A stretch of 64,000 bases of DNA from Litorivivens lipolytica (GTDB taxonomy: Bacteria; Pseudomonadota; Gammaproteobacteria; Pseudomonadales; Spongiibacteraceae), in NCBI RefSeq assembly GCF_014191715.1, contig NZ_JACHWY010000001.1, positions 186,001 through 250,000 of the forward strand. The letters run 5' to 3'. Below, in pieces: positions 1 through 10,900 of the stretch. A program made the position numbers and the translations under genes. Numbering within the stretch: the stretch's first letter is position 1; each line of letters starts with the position of its first letter. The notes below the pieces were generated by a model. It was given only the letters and a program-made list of their open reading frames with translations. It ran no database searches and had not been told where the DNA came from.

Positions 1-613
1 GGCTGATGGTCAGGTTATGGATGACTGGATGACCTGGGTGGACTACGTCAAGGCGCGCGCCGATACGCCGATTGCGCTGGAATACGAGCGCAACGGCGTG
101 GTTGAAACCACCGAAATTACTCCTGCCGGGCGCGATATGGATGGCAAGCGCGTCGGTTTTGTCGGTATGGCGGTCGTGCCGCCGCCACCGCTGCCGGAAA
201 AGTGGTTTCGCGAGTACCATTACGGCCCGATCGAGGCCTTTATCGCGGCCAGCCACAAGACGGTGCATATGAGCGTTTTCACCGTTGAGTCCATCTATAA
301 AATGATTACCGGGCTGCTCTCGCCAAAAAACTTGAGTGGGCCCATAACCATTGCTAAAGTGGCCGGCGCCTCGGCCGAGTACGGCCTGTCAGCCTGGCTG
401 AATCTGCTGGCGCTGCTTAGCATCAGTCTGGCTGTCCTCAATCTGCTGCCCGTGCCTGTGCTTGATGGCGGACATATCGTCTATGGCCTGATTGAGCTTG
501 TATCCGGGCGCCCGGTTACCGAAAAAGTACAGATGGTGGCCAATCAGGTCGGACTGGCGATGGTGGTCTGTCTGATGGTTTTTGCCCTGTATAACGACGT
601 ATTGCGTCTGTAA
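1..613 (+). CDS. rseP: RseP site-2 protease, C-terminal part (cut by window start)
   Basis: Partial gene, open in frame from the first bases of the window. RseP is the inner-membrane zinc metalloprotease that cuts anti-sigma factor RseA and leftover signal peptides. Visible are the end of a PDZ domain (VDYVKARADTPIALEYER) and the C-terminal S2P motif LLPVPVLDGG, whose Asp is a zinc ligand in this family, followed by hydrophobic segments to the C terminus. The N-terminal HExxH lies outside the window. It sits 20 bases before bamA, as in many gammaproteobacteria (dxr-rseP-bamA-skp-lpxD). The identification is firm; completeness of the missing part cannot be judged. Confidence 0.95.
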   Translation, partial: ADGQVMDDWMTWVDYVKARADTPIALEYERNGVVETTEITPAGRDMDGKRVGFVGMAVVPPPPLPEKWFREYHYGPIEAFIAASHKTVHMSVFTVESIYKMITGLLSPKNLSGPITIAKVAGASAEYGLSAWLNLLALLSISLAVLNLLPVPVLDGGHIVYGLIELVSGRPVTEKVQMVANQVGLAMVVCLMVFALYNDVLRL

Positions 614-633
614 GCCGCAGGGCTTTCAGAATA

Positions 634-3264
634 ATGAGTAAGTTGCTGCCGCGTTTTGTCGGTAGCCAAGGACTGTTGGTGTTCTCAAAGATTGTGAAGC
701 GTTTTTTACTCTGTATGCTGCTCGTGGCGGCAGGTTCTGCGTGGTCGGTTGAACGCTTTGTGATAAGCGATATCCGTGTCGAGGGTCTGCAGCGTATTTC
801 CCCGGACACCGTGTTTGCCGCATTGCCCATGAATGTGGGGGACCGTGTGAGCGAGGAAGCTCTGGCGAATGCGGCCCGTTCCCTGTTCCGCACCGGTAAC
901 TTCGACGATATCAAGATTGGTCGCGACGGCGATGTGCTGGTCATTCTGGCGGCAGAACGCCCCTCGATCAGTGAAATCAATATCGATGGTAACAAGGCCA
1001 TAAAAACCGAAGCCCTGCTGGACGGCCTGAAAAATGCTGGTTTGGCAGAGGGGCAGGTCTTCAAACGCTCCACCCTTGAAGGCATGCGGATGGAGCTGAC
1101 CCGTCAGTATGTGTCGCAGGGTCGCTACGATGCCTCGATTGAAACTGACGTTATTGCGCAACCGCGCAACCGGGTAGCGGTCAGCATTCATGTGAATGAG
1201 GGTAGCACCGCGGCGATCAAGCACATCAATATCGTCGGGAACCATGCCTACGACGACGAAACTCTGCTCGACGAATTTGAGCTGAAGCCCACCAACTGGC
1301 TTAGCTGGATTACCAGTAGCGACAAGTACGCCCGCGAAAAGCTTAAAGGTGATCTTGAGAAACTTAGCTCCTGGTATCTGGATCGCGGTTATATCAAGTT
1401 CAATATCGATTCGACCCAGGTAGCGATCAGCCCTGATAAAGAGTCGGTTTACATTACCGCGAATATCACCGAGGGTGACGTCTATAAAGTCGGAAAAGTC
1501 GAGTTGTCTGGTGATGTGGTTCTGCCGGAAGAGCAGCTAACGCCTTTCCTGCTGCCAAAGACCGACGAGACCTTTTCTCAGGCCAAGCTGACAACTACGG
1601 AAGAGCTGTTGACCAAGCGCCTGGGTAACGATGGTTACAACTTCGCGCGAGTGTCTGGTATTCCGGAAATCAATGACGAAGAAAAAATTGTTGATCTGAA
1701 ATTCTTTATCGATCCGGGCAAGCGCACCTACGTGCGTCGCGTGGACTTCTCCGGTAACCACCGTACGTCTGACGAGGTACTGCGTCGCGAAATGCGTCAG
1801 ATGGAATCGGCACCGGCGTCCCAGTCCAACATCGAATTGTCGCGTGTACGCCTTGAGCGGTTGGGCTTCTTTAAGGAAGCGAAGGTCGAAACCCGCGAAG
1901 TGCCGGGTACGGACGACATGATCGATCTGGAATACGTGGTCGAAGAACAGAGTTCCGGCTCACTGGCTGCCAGCGTTGGTTTCTCTCAGGATAGCGGTCT
2001 GATTCTGGGTGCCAATATCCAGCAGAACAACTTCTTCGGTACCGGTAAACAGGTGGGTATTGGCCTGTCGCGTTCGGACTTCCTGACCAATATCAGCTTT
2101 AACTACATGGAGCCGTACTACACCGAAGATGGTGTGAGCCGCGGTTTCAGCGTGTACTACCGCAAGGCGGATCTCGATGAGGTCAACATCGCCAGCTACA
2201 CCACCAATACCGCCGGTGCGTCGTTGAACTTCAGCTATCCGCTGTCTGAAATTCAGCGTCTGGGCTTTAGTCTCGGCTTTGCCAATACCGAAATTGATGC
2301 GGGTATTGGTGCAGTACAGGAAATTAAGGCCAGCCCGCGTTTCTTTGATACGGTCAATCAGTTCTATCAGTCGAACTTTGATAGCACTACGGGCACCTAC
2401 ACCGGACCGGAAACCCTGCAACCGCTCAGCGCGCTGCCCGCCGGTTCTACACCGCAAGGTGATCCGGGCTTCCTTGATCTTTATGGGGACGAGTTTAACA
2501 ACTACACCGTATCGACCAACTGGCGTCGTTCGACCCTGAACCGCGGCCTGTTGGCCACCCGTGGTACCTCACAGACTCTGTCGCTGGAAGTGGCACTGCC
2601 GGGGTCAGACACCGAGTACTACAAGCTTATGTTCAATGGTCAGGCTTATGTGCCCCTGATCAATGACTTTGTGCTGCGCTTCAAGACCGAGTTGGGCTAC
2701 GGCGACGGCTATGGCGATCTGGATGAGCTGCCCTTCTTCGAGAACTTCTATGGCGGTGGCTTTGGCTCTATTCGCGGCTATAAGAGCAATACCTTGGGCC
2801 CGCATAGTACGCCCGCGCAGATTTACCGGGTATCTCAGGCGGCAACCGCCGTTGACGGCAGCGGGAACGCAACTACGCTGTCTCCGGAACTCGCCTATGT
2901 ACTCGATCCGGCGACCGGCCAGTTGATCACGACGCCCTTTGAGCGCGATACCGATCCTTTCGGCGGGAATATCCTGATTGAAGCCAGTATTGAACTGCTG
3001 GTGCCGCTGCCCTTTGTGAAGGATCAGCGCTCCGTGCGCTCCGGCTTCTTCTTTGATGCGGGTAATGTATTCAGTTCGAGCTGCCGCTCCACCCAGCTCA
3101 ACTGTTCAAGTGTGGATTTGTCGAAACTGCGTTATTCTGCGGGTTTTGGTCTGACCTGGATTACGGGTATGGGCCCGCTGACCTTCAGCTTGGCGCGGGC
3201 GTTGAACGACGAGGCCATCGACGAGACCGAAGTGTTCCAGTTCTCGCTGGGGCGCACCTTCTAA
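634..3264 (+). CDS. bamA: Outer-membrane assembly factor BamA
   Basis: Central subunit of the BAM complex, which folds and inserts beta-barrel proteins into the outer membrane. The 876-residue frame has a signal peptide, five POTRA repeats (roughly residues 45-445) and a C-terminal 16-strand barrel ending in aromatic Phe (SLGRTF). The conserved loop-6 VRGF motif is present as IRGY near residues 713-716, within GGGFGSIRGYKSNTLGP. It is longer than E. coli BamA (about 810), with extra sequence in extracellular loops. The ATG at 634 has only a weak ribosome site. An in-frame GTG at 694 would give a more typical signal peptide (KRFLLCMLLVAAGSAWS), so the start is uncertain by 20 codons. Confidence 0.96.
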   Translation: MSKLLPRFVGSQGLLVFSKIVKRFLLCMLLVAAGSAWSVERFVISDIRVEGLQRISPDTVFAALPMNVGDRVSEEALANAARSLFRTGNFDDIKIGRDGDVLVILAAERPSISEINIDGNKAIKTEALLDGLKNAGLAEGQVFKRSTLEGMRMELTRQYVSQGRYDASIETDVIAQPRNRVAVSIHVNEGSTAAIKHINIVGNHAYDDETLLDEFELKPTNWLSWITSSDKYAREKLKGDLEKLSSWYLDRGYIKFNIDSTQVAISPDKESVYITANITEGDVYKVGKVELSGDVVLPEEQLTPFLLPKTDETFSQAKLTTTEELLTKRLGNDGYNFARVSGIPEINDEEKIVDLKFFIDPGKRTYVRRVDFSGNHRTSDEVLRREMRQMESAPASQSNIELSRVRLERLGFFKEAKVETREVPGTDDMIDLEYVVEEQSSGSLAASVGFSQDSGLILGANIQQNNFFGTGKQVGIGLSRSDFLTNISFNYMEPYYTEDGVSRGFSVYYRKADLDEVNIASYTTNTAGASLNFSYPLSEIQRLGFSLGFANTEIDAGIGAVQEIKASPRFFDTVNQFYQSNFDSTTGTYTGPETLQPLSALPAGSTPQGDPGFLDLYGDEFNNYTVSTNWRRSTLNRGLLATRGTSQTLSLEVALPGSDTEYYKLMFNGQAYVPLINDFVLRFKTELGYGDGYGDLDELPFFENFYGGGFGSIRGYKSNTLGPHSTPAQIYRVSQAATAVDGSGNATTLSPELAYVLDPATGQLITTPFERDTDPFGGNILIEASIELLVPLPFVKDQRSVRSGFFFDAGNVFSSSCRSTQLNCSSVDLSKLRYSAGFGLTWITGMGPLTFSLARALNDEAIDETEVFQFSLGRTF

Positions 3265-3301
3265 ATAATGATGTAACACGGATAAAACCGGGAGAAGTAT
3301 T

Positions 3302-3814
3302 GTGTTGAAACTGAAAACTGTCGCCTTATCGCTGCTGCTGGCTGTTGCTGCCAGCGCTTCACTGGCTGCGGAAAGCATTGTGGTACTTGACGTGCAGGCT
3401 GCCATCCTGAACAGCGACAAGGCTCAGGATCGTCTGAAGGCCATGCGTGAGGAAAAGGAATTCAAGGCCAACCTGAAAGAAGTTGAAAAGCTGCAGGAAG
3501 AGCACAACGAGCTGGTTGCCAAGCTGAAAAAAGACAGCGCAGTGATGAATCAGGAGCAACTGCAGGCCCAGACCCAGAAAATCAGCGAAAAGCGTTCTGA
3601 TATCGAGCACGTTTATCGCAAGCTGAAAGCTGCCGAACAAAAGCTGGTGCAAGAAGTGGTTCAGGAACTGGGGCCGAAACTGCAGGAAGTGGTTAACAAG
3701 ATGATCAAGGATGACAACATCGGCATGATCCTTGATGCCAAGGCGACGCTGCACGTGACCAACGCCTACAATATTACCGCCAAGGTTACCGACAAAATTA
3801 ACCAGGCCAAGTAA
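3302..3814 (+). CDS. skp: Periplasmic chaperone Skp (OmpH)
   Basis: Trimeric periplasmic chaperone that holds unfolded outer-membrane proteins on their way to BamA. The 170 residues start with a clear signal peptide (cleavage near ASASLAA), followed by a short beta region and a long, charged coiled-coil arm rich in Lys, Glu and Gln (about residues 45-120), which is the hallmark of the family. The length matches other Skp proteins. A GGGAGAA-like Shine-Dalgarno lies about 7 bases before the ATG. It is placed between bamA and lpxD, the usual order, with 37 bases after bamA and 8 before lpxD, so it is very probably co-transcribed. Confidence 0.94.
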   Translation: MLKLKTVALSLLLAVAASASLAAESIVVLDVQAAILNSDKAQDRLKAMREEKEFKANLKEVEKLQEEHNELVAKLKKDSAVMNQEQLQAQTQKISEKRSDIEHVYRKLKAAEQKLVQEVVQELGPKLQEVVNKMIKDDNIGMILDAKATLHVTNAYNITAKVTDKINQAK

Positions 3815-3822
3815 AGCGCGTT

Positions 3823-4863
3823 ATGACTCCGTCCTCGACTTTTACGCTGGGTGAGCTGGCAGAACAGCTACAACTGGAGTGTGTCGGGGACGCGAATCTC
3901 GAAATTCGCGGGCTGGCGACGCTAGCGTCCGCGGGCGAGGGGGAGCTTACCTTTCTCGCCAACCCCAAATACCGCCGCCAGCTCGCAGATACTCGGGCCA
4001 GTGCGGTGATTCTACATCGCGATCTGGCATCGGAAACCGATCTGCCGGCGCTGATCTCTGATAATCCCTACCTTGCCTTTGCCCGCGCCAGTGCCTTGTT
4101 TGACGATACGCCGTATCTCGAGGGCGTTCACCCCAGCGCGGTGGTGGCCTCGACGGCGCAGCTCGGTGAGGGCGTTAGCATCGGTGCAAATGCTGTTGTT
4201 GGTGAGCACTGTGTGATCGGGGAGGGGACGACCCTGCATCCGGGAGCAGTGTTATCCGATCATGTGACGCTGGGGCCACGCTGTGTGATCTTTCCCAACG
4301 TCAGCATCTACCACCGGGTTACAATAGGCAGTGACGCTCGTATTCACTCCGGGGCCGTAATTGGTGCCGATGGATTCGGGTTTGCACCGAATCAAGGGGC
4401 CTGGACCAAGATATTCCAGCTCGGCGGCGTGCGTATTGGCGACCGGGTCGAAGTGGGCGCAGGCACCACGATAGATCGCGGTGCGCTCGATGACACCGTT
4501 ATCGGGAACGATGTGATATTCGACAGTCAGGTGTTGATCGCCCATAACGTGGTGATTGGCGATGGCTGTGCCTTTGCCGGGCGCGCGGCAGTAGCCGGTA
4601 GTACAACGATTGGCAAACACTGCACAGTGGGTGGTGGAGCCGGTATCATAGGTCATCTGACCGTTGCGGACCGGGTACATGTAACCGCCTGTACGCTGGT
4701 GACCAAATCGATTAACGAGCCGGGTGTGTCCTATTCATCGGGTACCCCGATGATGCCAACGAGTGACTGGCGGCGCAGTGCGGTTCGTTTTGCTCAGCTC
4801 GATACGATGAATAAACGTATCGCTGAGCTAGAAAAGCAATTTAAAGAAACTTCTGGGAAATAA
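3823..4863 (+). CDS. lpxD: UDP-3-O-(3-hydroxyacyl)glucosamine N-acyltransferase LpxD
   Basis: Third step of lipid A synthesis: transfers a hydroxyacyl chain from acyl-ACP to the 2-amino group of UDP-3-O-acyl-glucosamine. The 346-residue protein has the N-terminal uridine-binding domain (about 1-100), then a left-handed beta-helix of hexapeptide repeats (about 100-310), and a C-terminal helix (LDTMNKRIAELEKQFK) that helps bind ACP. The catalytic His of the family corresponds to H241 in LIAHNVVIG. Length agrees with E. coli LpxD (341). It lies between skp and fabZ with spacings of 8 and 6 bases, within the lipid A operon. Confidence 0.96.
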   Translation: MTPSSTFTLGELAEQLQLECVGDANLEIRGLATLASAGEGELTFLANPKYRRQLADTRASAVILHRDLASETDLPALISDNPYLAFARASALFDDTPYLEGVHPSAVVASTAQLGEGVSIGANAVVGEHCVIGEGTTLHPGAVLSDHVTLGPRCVIFPNVSIYHRVTIGSDARIHSGAVIGADGFGFAPNQGAWTKIFQLGGVRIGDRVEVGAGTTIDRGALDDTVIGNDVIFDSQVLIAHNVVIGDGCAFAGRAAVAGSTTIGKHCTVGGGAGIIGHLTVADRVHVTACTLVTKSINEPGVSYSSGTPMMPTSDWRRSAVRFAQLDTMNKRIAELEKQFKETSGK

Positions 4864-4869
4864 CGCTTC

Positions 4870-5310
4870 ATGTTGATGGATGTAAATGAAATTCGGGAAT
4901 ACCTCCCGCACCGCTATCCCTTTCTGTTAGTGGATCGGGTTGTAGAGATCGAGCTGGGCAAAAGCATTACGGCCATCAAGAACATTACGATCAATGAGCC
5001 GATCTTCAATGGTCACTTTCCCGAGATTCCTATATTCCCAGGCGTTTTGATTATTGAAGCCATGGCGCAGGCAGCCGGTATTCTCGGTTTCAAAACCATG
5101 AACAAGAAACCTTCCGACGGTTCAATTTACATGTTTGCCGGCGTCGACAATGTGCGCTTCAAGCGTCAGGTGGTGCCGGGCGATCAACTGGAAATGAAAG
5201 TCCAGTACGTGTCAGACAAGCGAGGCATCTGGAAATTCGAGTGCCAATCTTACGTGGAAGGTACGCTCGCCTGCTCCGCGACTATTCTGTGTGCAGATCG
5301 GGCCCGCTGA
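4870..5310 (+). CDS. fabZ: 3-hydroxyacyl-ACP dehydratase FabZ
   Basis: Dehydrates beta-hydroxyacyl-ACP in type II fatty-acid synthesis, competing with LpxA for the hydroxyacyl-ACP pool. This is a hot-dog fold enzyme of 146 residues, with [12 protein letters not shown] near the N terminus. The catalytic pair is visible as H49 in FNGHFP and E63 in IIEAMAQ. Two possible starts lie two codons apart (ATG 4870 and ATG 4876); the first is used. The stop codon is directly followed by the lpxA ATG, suggesting translational coupling. Confidence 0.96.
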   Translation: MLMDVNEIREYLPHRYPFLLVDRVVEIELGKSITAIKNITINEPIFNGHFPEIPIFPGVLIIEAMAQAAGILGFKTMNKKPSDGSIYMFAGVDNVRFKRQVVPGDQLEMKVQYVSDKRGIWKFECQSYVEGTLACSATILCADRAR

Positions 5311-5311
5311 A

Positions 5312-6082
5312 ATGATTGATCCTCGCGCCATCATTGATCCTTCCGCAAAGATTGGTGAGAACGTCGAGATCGGCCCCTGGACCATTGTTGGTCCGGATGT
5401 CGAGATTGGTGATGACTGTGTGATTGCCTCCCACGTGGTGCTGAAAGGCCCGACAGTGATGGGCAAGGGCAACAAGATCTACCAGTTTTCTTCTGTCGGT
5501 GAAGATACACCGGATCTGAAATACAAGGGTGAGTCCACACGCCTCATCATCGGCGAGAACAATGTGATTCGCGAAGGTGTGACCATTCACCGTGGCACCG
5601 TGCAGGATCGCGGCGAAACGGTTATCGGCAATAACAATCTGCTGATGGCCTACGCGCATGTGGGGCATGACTCGGTGGTGGGCAATCACTGCATTATGGT
5701 GAACAATTCCGCGCTGGCGGGGCATGTGATCCTCGGTGACTGGACCATCCTCAGCGGTTATGCACTGGTGCATCAGTTCTGCAAACTCGGCGCCCACAGT
5801 TTTCTCGGCATGGGCGCGGCCGTCGGTAAAGACGTACCGGCCTATGTCACGGTGACCGGCAACCCGGGTGAGCCGAAGGGCGTTAACTCGGAAGGCCTGA
5901 AACGTCGAGGCTTCAGCAGTGAGGCCGTTAGTGATATTCGACGCGCCTACAAGCTGATTTACCGTCAGGGTCTGACGACCGACGAAGCGCTGGAACGTCT
6001 TGAAGAAATGGCCCAGAAAACACCGGAAGTGCAATTGCTGGTGGATTCTATCCGTCAGTCCGCGCGAGGAATTGTTCGCTAG
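5312..6082 (+). CDS. lpxA: UDP-N-acetylglucosamine acyltransferase LpxA
   Basis: First step of lipid A synthesis: O-acylation of UDP-GlcNAc from hydroxyacyl-ACP. Hexapeptide repeats run from residue 2 to about 185, with a C-terminal helical domain after it. The catalytic His is H119 in AHVGHDSVVGNH, with H116 nearby as in E. coli. I chose ATG 5312 (256 residues, the usual family length, beginning MIDPRAIIDP), one base after the fabZ stop, over an upstream in-frame GTG at 5291 that would overlap fabZ and add seven residues. Belongs to the lpxD-fabZ-lpxA-lpxB unit. Confidence 0.96.
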   Translation: MIDPRAIIDPSAKIGENVEIGPWTIVGPDVEIGDDCVIASHVVLKGPTVMGKGNKIYQFSSVGEDTPDLKYKGESTRLIIGENNVIREGVTIHRGTVQDRGETVIGNNNLLMAYAHVGHDSVVGNHCIMVNNSALAGHVILGDWTILSGYALVHQFCKLGAHSFLGMGAAVGKDVPAYVTVTGNPGEPKGVNSEGLKRRGFSSEAVSDIRRAYKLIYRQGLTTDEALERLEEMAQKTPEVQLLVDSIRQSARGIVR

Positions 6083-6104
6083 GCCTTTGTAAGAGGCGTT
6101 CGTT

Positions 6105-6128
6105 AAAGTCGCTCGCAAAGCGATTTTT
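6105..6128 (+). terminator. Hairpin with T-run between lpxA and lpxB
   Basis: A 9-pair stem (left arm 6105-6113, right arm 6119-6127, one G-T pair) with loop CGCAA, whose right arm runs into TTTTT. It fits a weak intrinsic terminator or attenuator in the 90-base gap, the widest gap in this operon. The AT end of the stem overlaps the T-run, so read-through is likely. Confidence 0.45.
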
Positions 6129-6172
6129 CTATCTCAAGCTGAAACAGCACACATAATAAGTTGCCGGAGCCC

Positions 6173-7336
6173 ATGGCAAAACGAAGACTGCATATTGGTA
6201 TTGTCGTCGGGGAGGCCTCCGGCGATATTCTTGGGGCCGGTTTAATGAAGGCCCTGCAAAGCCGCGCCGACGCTGCGGACATTGAACTTCACTTTGACGG
6301 AATAGGCGGGCCCCGCATGATCGCGGCTGGCTTTCATAGCTTCTATCCGATGGATCGCCTGTCTGTGATGGGCTTTATTGATCCACTCAAGCGTCTGCCG
6401 GAACTGCTGCGCATGCGCAAACACCTGAAACAGCATTTTCGGCGCACCCTCCCGGATGTTTTTATCGGTGTTGATTCGCCGGATTTCACCCTGAATATCG
6501 AAGCCGACCTGAAACAGGCCGGTATCAAAACCGCGCACTATGTCAGCCCCTCAGTGTGGGCCTGGCGTCAGGGGCGGATCAAAACCATCGCTCGCGCCGT
6601 TGATATGATGCTGACGCTGCTGCCTTTTGAAGCGGCTTTCTATGAGGCGAATCAGGTGCCGGTGCGCTTTGTTGGCCATCCTCTGGCCGATGAATTTCCC
6701 CTCGAAGACCAGCGCCAATCTGCGCGTCATACGCTCGCTATCGATGAGAGTGAATTGGTACTGGCGGTCTTGCCGGGCAGTCGCGGTGGCGAAGTGGGGC
6801 ACCTTGCGCCGGCTTTTCTGGATACCATCGATTGGTTGCACCAGCAGCTGCCTCAACTCAAGGTCTTGATTCCCGCGGCCAGTGCCGAGCGGCGCAGTCA
6901 GATAGAAACCTTGTTGGCAGGCCGTGATACGCGTGTGACGCTGTTGGATGGTCAGTCCCGTGAGGTGATGGCGGCGGCCGATGCGGTTTTGATGGCTTCG
7001 GGGACTACCACACTCGAAGCCATGTTGTTGAAACGGCCGATGGTGGTGGCTTACCGACTGGGATCACTGAGTTACAAGCTCCTGTCTCGTCTGGTGAAAA
7101 CGCCCCATATTTCACTGCCTAATCTGCTCGCAGGCGAAGCGCTGGTTCCGGAAATTATTCAGGACGAGGTGAGGCCAGATGTAATTGGGCCCTTGCTGCT
7201 GGAACGACTTTCGGGGGGTGAATCGGTCGACGTCTTGAAGGCTCGCTTCCGCCAAATGCACGAGGATATTGCACTGAACGCCAGTGACAGTGCTGCCGAC
7301 GCCATCTTGAAACTGGCCGAGGTGAATCATGGCTGA
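6173..7336 (+). CDS. lpxB: Lipid-A-disaccharide synthase LpxB
   Basis: Glycosyltransferase family 19 enzyme that joins UDP-2,3-diacylglucosamine and lipid X to give the lipid A disaccharide at the inner face of the cytoplasmic membrane. N-terminal [10 protein letters not shown] is the family signature. Further conserved stretches are [22 protein letters not shown] and [12 protein letters not shown] (donor site). Length is 387 residues from ATG 6173. An in-frame TTG at 6161 would add four residues and cannot be excluded, but CCGGAG just before the ATG favours the shorter form. The end overlaps rnhB by 8 bases (ATGGCTGA), so translation is probably coupled. Confidence 0.95.
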   Translation: MAKRRLHIGIVVGEASGDILGAGLMKALQSRADAADIELHFDGIGGPRMIAAGFHSFYPMDRLSVMGFIDPLKRLPELLRMRKHLKQHFRRTLPDVFIGVDSPDFTLNIEADLKQAGIKTAHYVSPSVWAWRQGRIKTIARAVDMMLTLLPFEAAFYEANQVPVRFVGHPLADEFPLEDQRQSARHTLAIDESELVLAVLPGSRGGEVGHLAPAFLDTIDWLHQQLPQLKVLIPAASAERRSQIETLLAGRDTRVTLLDGQSREVMAAADAVLMASGTTTLEAMLLKRPMVVAYRLGSLSYKLLSRLVKTPHISLPNLLAGEALVPEIIQDEVRPDVIGPLLLERLSGGESVDVLKARFRQMHEDIALNASDSAADAILKLAEVNHG

Positions 7337-7931
7337 TCTGTTTGATACGTTTGAGTTTCCGCTGCTGACTGCGGGCGTCGACGAAGTTGGGCGCGGTCCG
7401 CTGGCCGGGGATGTGGTAACTGCGGCGGTGATTCTCGATCCGGACAAGCCCATTGTGGGTTTGAACGACTCCAAGAAACTGACCGAGAAAAAACGACTGG
7501 CCCTGTTTGATGAAATTCGAGAAAAGGCTCTGAGTTACAGCATTGCCCGTGCCTCTATCGACGAGATCGACAGTCTGAATATTCTGCAGGCCAGCTTGCT
7601 CGCCATGAAGCGGGCGGTGGAAGCGCTGCCGGTTCAACCGAAATATGTTCTGGTAGACGGTAATCGCCTGCCGAAATGGCAGTACCCGGCGCAGGCGGTG
7701 GTGAAGGGCGACAGCCTGCATCCCTGCATCGGGGCTGCGTCCATTCTGGCCAAGGTCACCCGCGATGCGGAAATGGACGCGCTGGCCGAGCAGTACCCCG
7801 AGTATGGTTTCGCCAGCCACAAAGGCTATCCTACCAAGGTTCATCTGAACGCCTTGCGCGAACATGGCATTACGCCTTTTCACCGACGCTCCTACGCGCC
7901 GGTACGGAAAATTGTCGAGGAGCTTTCATGA
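7329..7931 (+). CDS. rnhB: Ribonuclease HII
   Basis: Removes RNA from RNA-DNA hybrids and single ribonucleotides from DNA. The 200-residue protein has the type-2 RNase H signature at residues 16-24 (GVDEVGRGP, with metal ligands D18 and E19) and a later acidic ligand in VLVDGNRLP. The C-terminal [18 protein letters not shown] with FHRRSYAPV is typical. It overlaps lpxB at its start (8 bases) and dnaE at its end (ATGA), the common lpxB-rnhB-dnaE arrangement. Confidence 0.96.
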   Translation: MADLFDTFEFPLLTAGVDEVGRGPLAGDVVTAAVILDPDKPIVGLNDSKKLTEKKRLALFDEIREKALSYSIARASIDEIDSLNILQASLLAMKRAVEALPVQPKYVLVDGNRLPKWQYPAQAVVKGDSLHPCIGAASILAKVTRDAEMDALAEQYPEYGFASHKGYPTKVHLNALREHGITPFHRRSYAPVRKIVEELS

Positions 7932-10900
7932 CCGGTTTCGTTCACCTCCGCGTACATTCCGAATATTCCCTGTCAGACGGCATCGTTCGTATCAAGCCGC
8001 TGATCAAAAGTGTCAGTGAGCTGGGCATGCCGGCGGTGGCACTGACTGACCGTTGCAATTTTTATGCGCTGATTAAATTTCACAAGGCCTGCTATGGCGC
8101 TGGCGTAAAACCCATTTACGGTAGCGACTTTTACCTGCGCGACGAACACGACCCGGAACATATCAGTCAGATTGTGGTGCTGGCCCGCAATAACGACGGC
8201 TATGCCAATATGCGGGTGCTGATTTCTCGCGCTTATCAGGAAGGCCAGCAGCAGGGTAAGGCCTATATTCAGCGGCAGTGGCTGCGTGAGCACGGAGAGG
8301 GTTTGATCGTACTTTCCGGCGGCCGCGAAGGTGATGTTGGGCAGTATCTGTTATCGGGCAAGCGCGATCTTGCAGTTGAGTGTTTGCGCGGCTGGATGCA
8401 GGATTTTCCCGATTGCTTCTATCTGGAATTGCAGCGAACCCACCGCGAGTATGAAGAGGACTATCTGCACGCGGCGGTAGAGTTGGCAGCAGAGATGAAC
8501 TGCCCGGTCGTTGCTACCAACGACGTGCAGTTTCTCAAAGCCGAAGAATTCGAAGCCCACGAAACCCGTGTGTGTATTGCCGATGGTCGAACGTTGGATG
8601 ATCCTCGCCGTCCGCGTCGCTACAGCGCCGATCAGTATCTGCGCTCGCCGGAAGAAATGGCGGAGCTGTTTTCCGATATTCCGGAAGCGTTAGAAAACAC
8701 GGTCGAAATTGCCAAGCGCTGCAATGTCGAGATTGAACTGGGTACTTACTACCTGCCGGAATATCCCATCCCGGAGGGCATGACCCAGGACGAATTTTTC
8801 CGCCAGCTTTCCCATAAAGGTCTGGATGAGCGCTTGGCCTTTCTGTTCGATACCAGCGCGCCGGACTTTCCGGAAAAGCAAAAAGAATATCGGGACCGAC
8901 TCGACTTTGAGCTCGATATCATTTTGCAGATGGGCTTTCCCGGCTACTTCCTGATCGTAATGGACTTTATCCAGTGGGCCAAAGACCACGGTATTCCGGT
9001 AGGTCCGGGCCGGGGGTCCGGTGCCGGCTCACTGGTCGCTTACGCGCTGAAGATTACCGACCTAGACCCGATTGAATACGACCTGCTGTTCGAGCGCTTT
9101 TTGAATCCCGAGCGGGTCTCGATGCCCGACTTTGATGTCGACTTCTGTATGGAAGGCCGCGACCGGGTGATTTCCTATGTGGCGGATCACTACGGTCGCG
9201 ATGCAGTCAGTCAGATCATCACCTTCGGCACCATGGCGGCGAAGGCTGTTGTGCGCGATGTGGCGAGGGTGCAGGGCAAGCCCTACATGGTGGGCGACAA
9301 GCTTTCCAAACTCATCCCCTTCGAAGTGGGTATGACTCTGGAAAAAGCCTACGAGCAGGAAGAGGCTCTGCGTCAGTATCTCGAGGAAGACGAAGCGGGT
9401 CAGGAAATCTGGGATATGGCCCTCAAACTTGAGGGTATTACCCGGGGCGTTGGCAAGCACGCCGGGGGCGTGGTCATTGCGCCTTCCAAGCTGACCGATT
9501 TCTCGCCGCTGTTTTGCGACGAAACCGGCAGCGGTCTGGTTACCCAATACGACAAAAACGATGTGGAAGAGGCGGGCCTGGTCAAGTTCGACTTCCTTGG
9601 TCTGCGTACCCTCACCATCATCGATTGGGCGCTGGAAATCATCAATGGCAAGCGCGCCAAAGTGGGTGAAGAAGTGCTCGACATTATGGCGATTCCGCTG
9701 GACGACGCCGATAGCTTTACGCTGCTGAAGCGCGCTGAAACCACCGCGGTATTCCAGCTTGAATCCCGCGGTATGAAGGATCTGATCAAGCGCCTGCTGC
9801 CGGACCGTTTTGAAGACATCGTCGCACTGGTGGCCCTGTTCCGTCCGGGGCCGCTGCAGTCGGGGATGGTTGATGACTTTATCAACCGGAAGCACGGCCG
9901 TGAAGAGCCGTCTTATCCTCACCCCCAATACCAGCACGAATGCCTGAAACCGATTCTTGAGCCCACTTACGGCATCATCCTGTATCAGGAGCAGGTCATG
10001 CAGATCGCCCAGGAAATGGGCGGCTACTCGCTTGGCGGCGCTGACTTGCTGCGGCGGGCTATGGGTAAGAAAAAACCGGAGGAAATGGCTAAGCAGCGAC
10101 AATTGTTTCTGGATGGCGCCACCGGCAAAGGGTTTGATAAGGATCTCGCCTCCAATATCTTCGACCTGATGGAAAAATTTGCGGGCTACGGTTTTAACAA
10201 ATCGCACTCTGCCGCCTACGCGCTGGTTTCCTATCAGACGGCGTGGTTGAAAGCTCATTACCCGGCGGAATTTATGGCCGCGGTCATGAGTTCGGAATTG
10301 GATAACACGGACAAAATCGTAACCTTCATCGAAGAATGTCGGGCGATGAGGTTGCCGCTCAAATTGCCGGATGTGAATCAGGGCGAGTACAAGTTCACGG
10401 TTAACGATGACGGCGAAATTATCTACGGCCTCGGCGCGATTAAAGGTCTGGGGGAAGGCCCGGTTGAAAACCTGATCGCCGCGCGCAAGGAAGGCGGTCC
10501 GTTTAAAAACCTGTTCGACTTCTGTACCCGCACTGATCCGCGCAAGGTAAACAAGCGTGCACTGGAAGCCCTGATACGTGCCGGTGCCTTTGATTCACTC
10601 GGCGAAGACCGCGCGGTATTGATGGCCAGTTTGCCGGAAGCCGTGAAGGGGGCCGAGCAAACTGCCAAGAATGAAGAGGCGGGCATGCTCGATATGTTCG
10701 GCGAAACACTGGCCGCTGATGATCGCGATGTGTACGAAGATTTTCGCAATGTGCGCCGTTGGAATACGCGAGAACGGTTGCAGGGAGAGAAGGATACACT
10801 CGGGCTGTATGTCACCGGTCATCCAATTGATGACTACGAAGCCGAGATTCGCCAGTTTGTACCCAAGCGGATCGTCGACCTGAAGCCCGATAACCAGAAC

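Noticed and set aside
9062-10258. 398-codon minus-strand open frame inside dnaE
   Set aside because: Antisense shadow of dnaE, whose catalytic motifs run straight through this stretch.
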